Source of the DNA: Pipra filicauda
Taxonomy: Eukaryota; Chordata; Aves; Passeriformes; Pipridae
Direction: 5' to 3'
Length of the DNA stretch: 64,000 bases
NCBI RefSeq assembly: GCF_003945595.2
Contig: NW_024105098.1
Coordinates: 1,736,001-1,800,000 of the forward strand
Positions 31,646 through 44,800 of this stretch are shown here, in pieces; position 1 is the first letter of the stretch; each line of letters starts with the position of its first letter. The translations under genes were made by a program, and so were the position numbers. Under the pieces are notes generated by a model, which was not told the origin of the DNA, did not search any database, and worked only from the letters and a program-made list of their open reading frames with translations.

Positions 31646-34080
31646 GGCTTCCCTCAGGAACAGCGTCGGCAGGAATCCTTAAAACTCTTCAAAGTATGAA
31701 ACAACGTTGAAATGTCACTGCTATAACAGAAATCTTGTCCAGAAAGGTAAAAAAAAAAAAAAATAATTCCCTTCACAACAGCAAGTGTGTAGAGAGAGTG
31801 CAAAGCCCAGCAGAGCCTCCCTCGCTCTGGCTCCAGGAGCACAGCTCCTCCCGAAGGCAGCTCCACCCTCCCAAACTTGTGCCGAAAAGCCCCGAGCAGC
31901 CCAGCCTCAGGCAGCTCGCCCTGCCAGGCCAGTGCACACAGAGCAGTTGTTGGTGAGCCCTTCCCAGAGGCCACGGGGATGCTCCTGGAATGCCTTCCCT
32001 CGGCAGGAGAACAACACAGGAGCCATTGGGGCAGCTCACCCCAAACCTGGGCTCTGAGGGCTCTGCCCTCGCTGTGCAGGGCGTGCAGGTACTTCAGGGT
32101 GGGCACAGCAAAGAACAAGGGCCTCAATCAGAGCTCAAACACTCTGACAGAGCCAGAGCAGCCCCGTGGCACCAGTTTCTGGGTGGAATACTTACAGAGC
32201 TGGACTGGGAGCCGTGGGTGGTCTTCGCTGCCCAGTAAACGCTGGGAAGTCTTGCAGGAGAGTCGGCTCTGGAGGGCAGGGCCAGCATCCTCCTGGGATC
32301 CCAAGGGCACAGACATCACTCCTGCCAGCTCTGCCATCGCCCCTGCCCGCCCGGGGGCTCGTGGGAAGGTCACAGCACAGAAAACAGGCTTGTTTCAAAT
32401 CACATTTGCACCAACAGAGACTGGGGGAAGGATGAAGTGTATAAAAAGGGGAACACTCCAGCTGACTGTCACAGAAGAAATTCATTAGGATTTTTTAAAC
32501 TGTTGGGGATTAAATACTTCATGTTTTCCCTTCAAGTAATGAAGTACACAAACACTCCCAATGTCAGTACTTTATGCTCTGAAAATATGACACAAGTATT
32601 TTTGGGTTAAATTTCAGATACAGATTTTTCTGCTAAGAGATCTCTTTGCTTTTTGGCTTTCTCTGACAGGCAGCCAGACACAGTTTAGGTGTCCCTTTAA
32701 ATCACTGCTTGCTGCACGCCTTTGCAAGAAGTGCCTGGCTGAGAGGGGAAGCAGCAAAACCAGAGAGAACAGAGTCCTGTCCCTGCAGTGAAACAAGGAG
32801 TGAGGCAGCTGCCTGGGGAATCATGCTCAAAAGAGACCTCAGACACCTCCAGCATCGAATTCAACATCATCTGTCAAACCTGGAGCAAAGCCCCAGCAGG
32901 TTCTGTCTGCAAAGGCGCTCAAAGCACAGAAATACATCCAGCAGCAGGTAAAATGCTACAGCTCTTATTTTTCCCATTCCTACTGATCCAAACAACTCTT
33001 GCTACAGAAACAGGCCCTGTGTTTGCCACAGGAGGTGACAAGGCAGTCACCTGAGCACACAATCCGCACATGCCAGCACCTCCCCTTTGTACCAAGCACA
33101 GAAACCAGCACATTTCAGTACCAAGAACAAGATCTTCCCCACTGGTCCATTATTGACAAACTCTGAGAGGCTGAGTGAGACCCTCAGGGTCTATTGCACA
33201 TTTCCCCTGCTTGCATTTCTGCATTTTCATGTAGCAATCAAGGAGTTGCTCCTTCCCTGCCCCCCATCTGAGCTGGAAATTAATGGGTTTTTGTGTATTT
33301 GTTACATGGTAGAGAGCAGTCCAAAACTGTATTGTGGAAATTAGATCATACCATTAAAAAACAGAAAGCACTTATTAACCAGACACCTCATATGCTAAAA
33401 AAAAGAGAAGATATTAAAACAAAGTCAGGTTATCAGCTTAAACACATCCTGTTCTCTCTGAGACATCAGCTAAACATCATGCAAGGCACTGTGTAATTTG
33501 GGCCTTAGCACACTTACTTTCTGTGGTCATGTGAATGGCAGGAGAACATTTATCATTACCTTTTACTGGGATTTTCCACACAAAAATAAGCAGCAAGTAG
33601 AAAAAAAAAAAAGGAAAATTAAGTCTGAAAAGGGAAACCTCCAAGGTGTCTGTGTGGACTTTAGGCTGAGGGGAGGAATCAAACCTCTCATTGACAGCAG
33701 TGAATTGGGGTGGGTGGGGTGGTCACCGACTGCAAGGGAGTGAGAGAGAACCAGCCATGGTTTGATCTCCCCTGCACAAACAACACGAGCACGAATTCAC
33801 GTGTTTCTGTACAGGGTGGGGGGGGAATTAAAGCTTTCTTGTTTCCAATCTCAACTTACTGGTGTTTATTTGAACTCTAAAATTATCAAGCAGAAAAACC
33901 CACCGGTATTCCTCACCAGGGAGAAAATAAAGCAGCAGTTGTTGTTCCACATCCTGTGTGTTTGCTTGTTGTTTCTTGATGAAAACTGATGCAAGTCGAG
34001 TTTGGGGTGAGTTTTAGCACCAGGAATTCAATCTCAAAACTCAGCTTTGACAAAAGCAAGCAGAAAGTTTTCTCTCAGAT
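31646..34080. other. Intergenic region between SNORC 5' end and GIGYF2 3' end
   Basis: It should contain the SNORC 5'UTR and promoter, though no TATA box or start site is convincing. An A-run lies at about 31747-31761 and another near 33600. A plus-strand 33-codon frame at 32953-33054 looks like a signal peptide but has no supporting homology. No other gene is recognised. Confidence 0.65.
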
Positions 34081-34095
34081 ATAATACAACCAGGT

Positions 34096-34101
34096 TTTAT
34101 T
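34096..34101 (-). terminator. GIGYF2: Polyadenylation signal AATAAA, probably GIGYF2
   Basis: This is the first canonical minus-strand signal after the GIGYF2 stop codon; I saw no other AATAAA or ATTAAA on that strand between 34100 and 35750. The separate candidate exon at 34676-34806 would use it too. Confidence 0.7.
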
Positions 34102-34675
34102 TAAGTTCTCTCTTTTTCCCCCCCACACTGGCAAAAGTTCAGAGGGAGTTTAAAGTTTTGTAAACATTTTAACTACCCCTCTTCCCCCTTTTATGAATTT
34201 ACAAAGCAAAGGAGACAGGGAGACCAGATTTGCAACAGTTCCAAGTCTCTCCATGCTATTGGATCCAAAAACTATATACAAGTCTGCAGCAGTCTCTGTA
34301 TAGTTACTGTACATGTTTGGGGGGCAGGGGGAAGAGAGAGGAGGAGGGGAAGGTGACCCCAAAAAATGAATAAACCAAATGAAATAAAATCCAAAGCCAA
34401 ACTGCTCTTGAGCAACTCGAACTGTTTTCTTTAGGCAGTGATGACAGAACAACAGACACCTTTACACAACTCCACCAAAACTGCAGCGGATCTCCCTCGC
34501 AGGTTACAAACCCTCTGGGGACGGGAGATGGGACCAGGGGGTCAAACTAAGTGCATTTGGCAGTTCTTCTCTTTCTTTGCGGTGTGTGCATGTGGGTGGG
34601 TGGGCAGGTGGAGCAGGGAAGGTGGTGTTAATCTTTCGGTGAGAGAGGAAGGTTATGATTCCATAAATACTCAGA

Positions 34676-34806
34676 TTATGGATCCCAGTGAAGGTGCATG
34701 AAGTAGTTTAAGGTGTAGAAGATAAGCAGGGCCGTCATTGCACAAAGCTTCATCCTCCAGTGTCTCTCCTCACGACGAAAGGGCATCTCTGCTCGTTCCC
34801 TAAGCA
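34676..34806 (-). CDS. Candidate terminal exon with membrane-like C-terminus (unrecognised)
   Basis: I do not recognise this sequence. On the minus strand an acceptor gttgtcgtttcag precedes a frame of 42 codons to TAA (34676-34678). It begins LRERAEMPFRREERHWRMK, strongly charged, then runs into CAMTALLIFYTLNYFMHL and ends HWDP, the pattern of a tail-anchored or single-pass protein. Four codons keep CpGs (CGA, CGT, CGT, ACG). The exon starts with two bases of a codon, and GIGYF2 exon 20 ends with one, so splicing from 37663 would stay in frame and replace the usual C-terminus. It could equally be the last exon of an unknown gene or a chance frame in the GIGYF2 3'UTR. Confidence 0.3.
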
Positions 34807-35749
34807 CTGAAACGACAACCAGCTGAGCCTGCTGGGGCACGTGTCTGAGAGCCAGCGTCCACCCTCTGCAAAGACTACACAGCCACACGGCAACATCCCA
34901 CTGTCTCTTAAACGAGACAAATTTGCAGGAAAAGAGCTCAAAATAAACTGGTCCTAACCCTCTGAAAGTAGCGTGTAAGGGGTAAATTCAACCTGAAAGA
35001 AGAGATGCCACCCCCCTTTTTTCCCAGAGCAGAAGTCCCCACTTGTCCAGGAAGGCTGGAGCGTGTCGACGGGGAACTCCAGCAGCTCCAGCATCACCAC
35101 CTAATGAAGACAGACTCGAGCTTTCCCTCCAAAAATAATGTGCTGAGAAGGGCTGGCAGGGGGTGTGCAACTTCAAACCAACCCAAGCTAAACTGCGCCC
35201 GCCACCGCCCCTCTCGTGCTGTCGCCAGTCCTGCGTTAGCTTATGATGCCCCTCCCGGCCCGGCAGAGCACCCGCCCTGGGGAGCCCAGGCAGGAGCTGT
35301 GGCATTGGGGTTTGACCAACATCTGTTAACCACAAACTCTCTCTCTCTCCATGGGACTGCACATGTTGGATGTGGTAAGAGTAACCAGGAGAGGGAAGCA
35401 ATAGTTTGCAGAATCCCAATTGATTTTTTTTTTTTTTCCAGGTATGTCAGCAGAAGGAATCACAGCACAGTGAAAGCTCGCTGCCCAAATCAGCCTTGTT
35501 GTGAAGGAATCCTAACTCCCACCCTCCCAGGGCTCTGAGCAACGTCCACGGGACTCTGGGCTGACAGGAGGAACGATGCCTGTGCAGTCCTGGGCACAAA
35601 GGGTTTGCTGGGGCCAGAGGAAGCAGCCTGAGATGATTGATCCTGTGATTCACTGCGAGGTGAAGAACAACACACGGTGGAGAGCACTGTGTCCAAACGG
35701 AGAATCCATGGTTAACAGATGCAGGAAAAGCCAGTTGATTTGCACATGC

Positions 35750-35817
35750 TCAGTAGTCTTCCAAAGTCTCTATTTCTCCCATATTGAGCCGCTCTGAGGA
35801 GGCATTCACTGAAAACC
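35750..35817 (-). CDS. GIGYF2: GIGYF2 last coding exon
   Basis: Acceptor ggttgcag; stop TGA at 35750-35752. It encodes [18 protein letters not shown] then EDY. Human ends DDY as recalled. Confidence 0.98.
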
Positions 35818-38800
35818 CTGCAACCAAAAAGGACTGGGGTTAAACACCTGGCTGGGGGATGCTGTGTGTGGTGGGGTAAGTCTGGGATGTGCAGCAGCAG
35901 TGCAAGACCAAAGAGCAGCAGAAACACCAGTGCCCATGAGGTTCTGCAGCATCTTGGACGGGAGCACACTGAAGTCAACTGGTACTGAGGAGTGGCTGCC
36001 AACACCCTCCTGCCACAGACTGGGAGGCAGAAATGGACCTTCTGAGAACTTGGAATCCAAATGTGGAATCATGCCCAACACTTCAGGGGGTGTGAGCAAT
36101 TCTACCCCTTACTTTAAAGTCTAAATACGTGCATCTGTGAAATCTGTGAAATGCTTTTTTACAATCCCCATCTCTGGACTACCACATGAAAATGTAAAGT
36201 TACACAGGGCCATGCAGGTGGCTCAAATGCACTCAAATTTCTACCCAACCTTTTAGCCATGAAGTGCTGAGGACATGATGCACGTGAGAAAAGCGTGAGA
36301 AAAAGTAAAAACACTTTCATCACGGAAAATATCCAATATATTGTATGCAACTTTCCTACTGAAATCCCATTTTTATGGCTGCAACAACCCCATATGGAGT
36401 ATGAGAAAAGGGAAAGTGTTCCTGTGTTTTTACTAAACACAAAGCTGACATTTCATTGTCTAGAGACTGCCATATAGGCTGCTCTGTGCTAGAGAACCAA
36501 CTGCTTTCCACAGCCTCATCTTCAAGAGAGGAGAAAAAATGCTCTGTTCAGTAGGTTTAGGAAAATCCCTCTGGTTCCCTCTCGTGGCAGTGTGTTACCT
36601 ACAAGGATTTGAAATTATTCTGTAAAAGAGTGTACTCATTTGTAAAAGGCTGCATGTGCTACTTCTCTTACAGTTGAAACTTCTAATTTGTATTTAGTGA
36701 CTTCACATCACATGAGTTGGTTTTCTAATATATCCAACTGAGTCCTCAGATCAGACTCACTGGGGTGGTTTAAGTCAAGACTCCACAGAAAAGTTCAGTG
36801 TTCATCAATGCAGAAATCACTGATTCAGGTGAAGAGTTTTGGTTTTGGTGAGAACAAAAGACAAAAAGGCAGGGCTCTGCCAGAGCCTTAAAAAAGCAGT
36901 GACTTCAGGTGGATAATACCAGGCTGCTTTACATAAATGTGGGCTAAGAAGGCCCAGCACAAGCACTGCTCAGTGCAGTGCCCTGGTTTCCTTCTGTCCC
37001 GCAGAGCACAAACATGGACACGTTTATTTTACAAAAACTACACCCCACAGTGCTCAGGGACTTCTTTGATGCCCTTGAATCTTAAAGAAACCTTTCCATC
37101 AGTGCTACAGCAGCTGGTTAATACCATCCACACATAAAAATTAAGACAGAGAACAGAATAAATAAAGGACTGTCAGTGATATCACCTGCCTCCAACTGAA
37201 AATCTGTGACCATTCCACCTGTGCCATCTTTTCTGCCTAGGGTGGTTAGCTCCTGTAAAAGGGTGGGAAGGCACAAAGGCAGCCTCAGGAAGCTGCTCCT
37301 CATGAAGGAACTTCATGCTTTTCTTCAAAGAATGAATTAGCATTAAATCAATAAAATAGGCATAGGTCAACTCACAAGAGGAAAGGCAGTTTAACTGACA
37401 TCCCTGAACTACGTAAAGGTTTCCAGATAATCAAGGTATCAAAGAGGCCTTTACATGAGGGAAAGTTTGGCAAAAGCTTTCCATGAGACTGGTATGGAAT
37501 TTTTCAAATCATTAAATAATAATAGTATTGAAACAAATTCTGAAGACGCTTCAACTTGGCTCAAATTCAGTATTGCCACTCAAGATCAATAAGAATTCCA
37601 CACTTCACAAGGCCAACTCCCGCTCCCCAACTGACCATTAATTTCTGAAGAGGAGGACTGACCTAACAAGCTGGGATCTGCCCGAACCATCTTCTGTTTC
37701 TTCTTCTTCTTCCCGCCCTGCACAGCCTCAAAATTGGATTGCTGGTTGTTGCTCTGGTTGGTCTGAAAGACCGAATGTAGTGAACTGTGGTTCATCCCCC
37801 ACACTGAATCCTGCAAAACAAAGTCAGGACAACGCTGTAAAGCACAATTACGTTTGGTTTACTTATACAGAAAACATTCAAAGAGCCCAAAGCATCTCCT
37901 ACATCCCGTGTGGCAGCAGCAGGCACTGCTGCATCCACCTCATGGTTCCACAGCATTTCCTGGGTCAGCAAGCAGACACTCTTGGATCCACAGCTGGCCT
38001 CAACTGTGAGTTATGAAGGACAAGAATCTGAAATCTGCTAAATTCTCTGCATTTCACAGGACCTATAAAAGTGAAGTGCAGCAGGAATGCAGCCTCTCCA
38101 GACTCCAGGTCTCCACACACTCCTGAGGACTGCAGGGAGTGGGATTTACCTGCTGTTGCTGCTGTTGCCTCTGCTGACTGGCTTTCTGTTTGGCACGGCG
38201 CTCAAGAAACTGCTTGGCAAACTCCTTGGCCTCAGGAGTGTCCCCAAGATAGGCTCTGATGTAATCATGGACCTCATAGGGAGACTCCACTTCCTTCAGG
38301 AAAGAAACAAACGTGGGAACTGCAAGAAGAAGGCAGAGTGTGAGGGAATGCACACTGACATGCAAACACACACGTGCAAGAAACGCAGCCTTTGGATTTC
38401 TGTGTCACACATTTGCTGATCCAGCAGCCATGGCAAACAGCCTGCCCTTCCAAGTTCCCTATTGAGAGGGCAATAAAGCCTTGCCATGCAATCCATGATG
38501 AAATTGGATCCTCATCTCTGCTAATGCTTCCACAACCACTAGAAACCCTCAGCAGGCTCTGGGTGGCACTTTAAAACTGGTTCCAGTCCCCACTGATTTG
38601 TTGTAGCTGGGACAACCAAAACCATGGAGAAGATGACACAGCCAGTTCTTCAGGCCACTATTTAATGAAGCCATTTTGCACTCAAAATGGTCCTTTGATA
38701 TCATTACAGCCCCCCAGAACTACCTGGTCAGAAAAACTGGATATTGCTTCTCACATTCCTGCCCACCTCTTACCATCTAAGTTGTTGGCCGTGTTGAGTG

Positions 38801-41800
38801 CATGAAGCATCTGTTCACACCACTGAGTGAATCCATCCTGGGCTTTATTAACCCCCTGGAACAATTTCAACAGCTTCTCCTCTTCTTCTACCTTCTTGTT
38901 TTGTCTACTTGTAATACCTACAGATTTACTGAGGGAAAAAAAATGCATATATTAGGTTATCAACTACCAGACTTATCCACAGTACAGTGTTATAAGAGTC
39001 ACTATTTTACAAGATGCAAACATTTTTTAAGAACCAAATAATTTTCTAAGTAGATGACAAAATGAACTGTGAATGATCACCTCTTAGCTATTTTTGTTGT
39101 CAAAATAGATCCTGACACAGAAAAAAAAGGAGAACACATGAAGATGTTATAACTGCTAAGTGATCACCTCATGAATGGCAGCCTTTCTTTGCAACAGCTC
39201 CTACCTGAGGCTGGCATTGCTTTTGTTTTTGTTGGTCGAGTTACGAGGTCCCACTTCCTTCACTGCATCATCCCAGAAACCCATGTTGGAGTTTTTGGTA
39301 TCAGCATTACTCCAGATGCTACTGACTAGGTCAGATGCCCACTGGTTGCTGGGATTAGTGTTTAGGGAGCCCCACACTGAATTCCCAATGCTGGTGTGCA
39401 GGTTAGAGTGCTGTGGAAACAGAACCAAGAGATCCTGGTTATGAGCAGCAGTGCTGGCAGAGCAGGAATGAGCAGACCCAGGGAAGGGGTTGTTCCCCTC
39501 CTGTGGACACAGCACACCTACCGTGGTATTTCGGACTCTGTTGGGCTGCTGGTGCTGCTGTTGCTGCTGTTTCTGCATCTGCCTTGCCTCCTCCTGCTGG
39601 ATCTCCAGCAGGGACTTGGTGGTGCCTGTTGGTTTGGTGACATTCCCCCAGCCTGACAGTTTTTGCTGCTGTTGCTGCTGCTGTTGCTGGAGGGCCTTCA
39701 TTAGCTCCCGCTGCTGACGCCTTTGCTGTTGCAGGCAAGACAAAAGTGCTTGTCCATACTCACAGAGGCCCGTTACTATTCAGAGGTCTAACTTGGAAAC
39801 TGGTTTTAAACTGATTTCACTTTCTTCTGGAGAAGTCTGGCTGACCTACTATCTTTTGGGCCATCACAGTTCCTCCAAAAAGGGAGGCACTAAGTAACCA
39901 GGAAATACAAATTGTTTGTTAGTCTAGGAAAGACTAAATTTATTGAATCATGACTGCAGTCAGCTAAGCATTTGGGGTCTTGGAAGAATACCTTCTCTAC
40001 TACCATCACTTGTTCTCACCCAGCCCACTCTTCCTTGAACTGCCCTGGTCTTGTGCATGTCTGCAAACATATTTTAGATGTCAAATTATTTTATACTGGT
40101 TTGTGAACATATTGTACTCCTGGAGTTAAAAGGGTGCATCTTCCCTCCTTTCAGACACTTGTATTAAGAAGCTATAAAATCTTACTGAACCTATGCCTGG
40201 AACAGAGGATTTTACTCGTGCTGTGCTATTGCAAAAATCATTCCTCATCCTCACCATTCCTTCTAATAACTTCAGGAACAGCCAAGCAGCCGCGTGGCTG
40301 AGCCCACTCCAACAGCTCAGACTCTGCTCCTGTTAGGATTTACCTCTTCTCGAAGCTGCCGTTCTCGTTCTTCTTCTAACTTCTGGATTTCTGCCAATGA
40401 CAGTGTGGTCTGGGATTGACAAGCTCCTGAATTTGATTGCTGACCCCATGTTGAAGATGAAGGGAGCTGGGCCAAAACAGACATCATCAGGAATTACAAA
40501 ACTCTTCAGAGAATACTGCTCAAGTACAGTCATGAAAAAAACCACTATAAGCCACCTTCAAAGTTTAACAAAACCCTGGAAAGTATAAAATGGTATAATT
40601 AAGTAAGAAAAGGTGCAAAGTGTAAACTGTACGTTTCTTTGAATTGCCCTCTGATGTATCATAGTGTATCAAGAATAATGTAACACATCATTGCCTGAAA
40701 AACAGCAAGCAATTTAGATTTCCAAGACTTCAGGAACTCCAAGCTTTAGGAACTTTGCACTGGCCCCTGGTCATTGCGGCAGAATAAACATCCTTACCCA
40801 CCCGTGAGACCCTCCCAGTGTGCTTCTACTGACAGAACCTCTCTCTTTTGTAATTTGTAACTCATCTTCCTCTTCCCATCACTTTCACACTCAACTATTT
40901 GCCTTTCCCCTCTCCAGACAGTTCCTCCCTCTCTGTCCCAGGTACCCCGGACAGCCCCGAACGCAGCCGTGGTTCTGCCCCGCGGAGCCGAAGGAGGCAG
41001 AGTCCAACTGCAGGAACCCCTCACCTTCATTTGTGCAAGTTGCTGCTGTTGCTGCTGCTGCTGCAGCCTCCGCAGAGCCTCCTGCTGCTGCTGCCTCTGC
41101 CTCATGATCTCCTTCTGGCGCTGGAGTTCCAGCTCCTTGCGCTTCCGCTCCTCCTCCTCCAGCCGCTGCCGCGCCGCCTCCTCCTCCATGCGGAGCCTGC
41201 TCTCCTCCAGCCGCCGCTGGGCCTCCTCCTCCTCACGTGCCCACTTGGCAGCCTCCTCTTCCTTCCCACGACAGAGAGGAATAAAGTCTAAGTAGACTTA
41301 GCAAAATTTAAAATACTCCTGCTTTGAGGTACTGATACTCAGAGAACAGAGGAAGGCCTTTATATCTGTAATTTGGCTGTTCATTTACCTCTACATTTTT
41401 CAGGCAAGAAAGTCCAGTAATCTAGTCTATATTCCCTAAAAATACAAGCTTCCCATGGCCCCACCAGGGAACCTGGGAGAGAATGACATCTCCCTAGTTC
41501 AGACAAGCTCACTTCATACTGTTTTCTTTCTAGAAGTCATGCACCTTTCAGTCTGAGCTTCTACCTGCTTATACTGCTCACGGTACTGCCACACTTTCAG
41601 TGGAATAGAACATGGCAAAAATAACATGAAAGAAGGAACAGGTGACAAAGAAGGAGATGTTTACTGGAGTTACTCAACCCCAGAGGTGCAGGGATGATGC
41701 TTCTGCAGACAAAGGGGACGACTGTGCAGTGGGACAGAAACAGGGTGAACATCTTACAAGGGAGGACCCTGAACAGGAAATTTTAAATACTAAGTGGGAA

Positions 41801-44800
41801 TTCTGAAATGGACCTGGAAGTTAATGTGAAGCCAATCATGTTTCAAGGTTAGTTTGACTGAGGGACTGTTACAGTATCAATTAGGGGGCTGGAAGCTCAA
41901 GTTCCCTAATATGGACTTCTAAAGCTGACCCCAAGAAGAAAAAAAATGCTGTAAAATAAGACAAGAAAAGGGAAGGAAAAAAGCTGAAACTCTGGTAGTG
42001 AACATAGTCTTGGCATTGTACAGAAATGCCAGTTTGGCAGAACTGATCATCTCAGGTGACAGTAGAAGATAACAACTCTCTAGTAAAGGCCCAGAGAGTG
42101 GTAGTTCAAACCAAACTGTTACTCTGGTACTGTACTCTGCCTTTCCTTTGAAGAAAGGAGCAGAAATACCATGCTGCAGAGCCATTCTTAAGGCTCAGGC
42201 ACAAAGGAAAACATGCACTCCACCCAAATCTCTTTTCCAAAGGACAGATCGGATCCTGATTATTTTGTGTGAAATCAGGATACAGGTAAACAACCTCTTC
42301 TTCATTCTCTCAATACTGTTTACAATCTCTGCTTTCTTTCACCAAAACCGATGGTCTCTCAGGCAGGGATGGAAGTGTCAGCCCCCGTTTGTTCTGGCAG
42401 CCCCAGAATGAAATACAAGAGTCCCTTTTGCCATCGTCACCTGTTTCCGAATTAACTCCTCCCGCTGCCGTCTCTCCTCCTCTTCTCTCCTCCTCTCCTC
42501 CAATCTCCTAAGTGCTTCCTCCTGCTGCTGCCTCTCCTCTTCCTCCCGCTGCCGCCTTAGTGCAATTTCCTGCTCTCTTTGTCGCCTCAGGGCTTCCTCC
42601 TGGAGTTGGGAACAAGATGTCAGTCTGTAAATGCCCTTGTATTGACAAAGCACATCAGAACACAGATTACAGCACTGTCTGGCCAAGTGAATGGCCTCAA
42701 GAAAAGCTCCCTGGCTCCAGGCTAAGCTCTACCAAAACATTGCATCAAACACTACAGACCAACACGGTAACAAGTTATTTTGATGCAATGTGCATCTCAT
42801 ACATAAATTAATTATTTTAATGAAAAAACAAACACATGAAATCATTGCCTGTCTTTGGTTTTAGGAAGAATGGTGTGGAGAATGACAACAAAGGGCGAGA
42901 GTCCTCTTTCCACTGTGCACTCAGTACTTCACATATTTTAGCGTGTGGGTATCATTAATTCCTTTTTTTTTGGGTGTCTGCTGTAAGCTTTTCCTACTTA
43001 CAGGAGTTTCTGAACCCTGACAATTCAAGAGCACTACAAAACTCAACCCACATGTCCAGACATAAGAAGGAAGCTGAAGCAGCCCAGTGCACACACAGAT
43101 GCTGTAGCTGTGGAAGTCTCAGAGATGTGACTCTATGGAAGGGCTTGGACTGGGCTGTCCCTATACTATTTAAATATTATGGCCAACAAAAGGTCTCTCA
43201 AGGGCTTTGATTTTGGGCTGTCCCTAAACTATTGATAGAGCTTCCAAGTAGCAAAACTCTACTCAAAAAGCAGTACCCTTTCCTACTGCCCTAAGATCAA
43301 TATAGACATTTTTCCATCCTGCTACTTGTGTCTGGAGGAATAGGGCACAAGCAGCCTTTGGCTGGCTTCCTGGATATTGTTATATGGGAGCACACCTGAG
43401 GGACCTTCCCCCCAGTTCTGACTTTCCCTTGCATTAAAAAGCCTCAGTTTGTGCAGCCTTTTCTGATCTCTGACATTCAGCAACTGAGTTAAGGTCACCC
43501 TGCTTTTCACCCCTTCTGTTTTCTCTCCACTTTCTGACATCCTACTAATTCAACCTAAAGATCCTACTTTTTGGCCAAGAAGTTTTTTAAGCTTTTATAA
43601 ATCTATTTTCCTTTTAAAATGACCGCTACTGTGCAGTCGCACTCTTCCAAGCTTTTTATGAGCAACATTATTCCCAGGATGCTGGGTGACTAGTTGTGCA
43701 GCATGGATGTAAACTCTGGCAAATCAGGGAAGTGAACTGGGGAAACTAAGACCCTCTTATTCAATTTGATACCAAACCTTCATGTCCACAGAGCAGAGAT
43801 AAACTGCACTACAGTTCCCTGAACAACTGGCCTGGGTGTTCCTCTGACAATAAAATTCAGATGTCTGCAACAGAGCTGTCAGTAGACAGAACATCTTTTA
43901 TAACCAATCCTATAGCACTGAAGAGCTGCTGGCTGCAAGCTGACAACTCATTTTTATTCCTGGGTATCACTGAAGCGGTTTAGTGCTAAATGGAAGTTCA
44001 GTGAATGTTTCTCTTCCACTAGCTGGACATAAAACAATAGCCTGTGATTCATCTTCTCATTAATCAAGCCCTTGGTTTGTCATAGTCACAAAAACTTGCA
44101 GCACAACACGCACCACCTGAGCCACTGCTGTACCTTGGGCCTGTAACTGTATTAACTGGACACGTGCAGTCGAGTCATAGGAGTCAAGTGTCCCCAGTAC
44201 AAGTGCTGGAAAATTTCTGCTCGTTGTTTCTTTCCCTGAGAAGTCTCCTGAGGAGGCTGGGGGTGTGCCAGGCTCCTTTGTTTGGCTGGAGACCACAAAG
44301 CAGGATCTGAGCTCGGGAGGCCCAGCTCAGCCAGGCTGGGGGGCTGTCACTGACTGAACACGTGGTACCTGAGATGAACCAAGTCACCAGTGAACAGCAG
44401 TTCATTGACATCCCTGCCCTACTTTCCCTTTGGGAATGAGGCTGGGATTGCCATTAGGCCAGCAGGTATCAGGAGAGACACTGTTGAATGACAGCAATTA
44501 AAAGATTTCTGTCCCCTACAGAGCTAAAGACAAACAGTGTTGTACCAAGATGAGGAAAAAAAAAAAATCTTAAGATTCTGAAAAGCTGGGAACCACATGG
44601 CTGATGCAATTCCTTTCTCCTACTCTTCACAGCTATAAAAAAGGTTGTCTTAATATTTACTTCTGTATCTTCTTATTATTCGATGTTTTTGTTTGAGCAT
44701 GTGACCAAAAACATTCAAAGCTCTCCAGCTTCCTGCCACTGACTTGTATGGGAAACACTCAATCCTTTGGCTCTTGCTGTTCCCACGTTTGCACCTTCCT

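Larger units (their letters stand above)
34080..35749 (-). other. GIGYF2: GIGYF2 3' untranslated region (inferred)
   Basis: From the stop codon to just past the AATAAA at 34096-34101, about 1.67 kb. It contains an A14 tract in transcript sense (complement at 35424-35437), a CpG-rich part near 35040-35280, and an unexplained membrane-type open frame behind a splice acceptor at 34676-34806. Confidence 0.7.

Noticed and set aside
39661..39690. CAG/CAA coding runs as an expanded disease-type repeat
   Set aside because: The runs are short, interrupted by CAA codons and in the same positions as the normal human poly-Gln runs.
43316..43560. Moderately GC-rich block in a GIGYF2 intron as CR1
   Set aside because: Compared with the CR1 regions I can recall, it did not match; no other repeat family was recognised.
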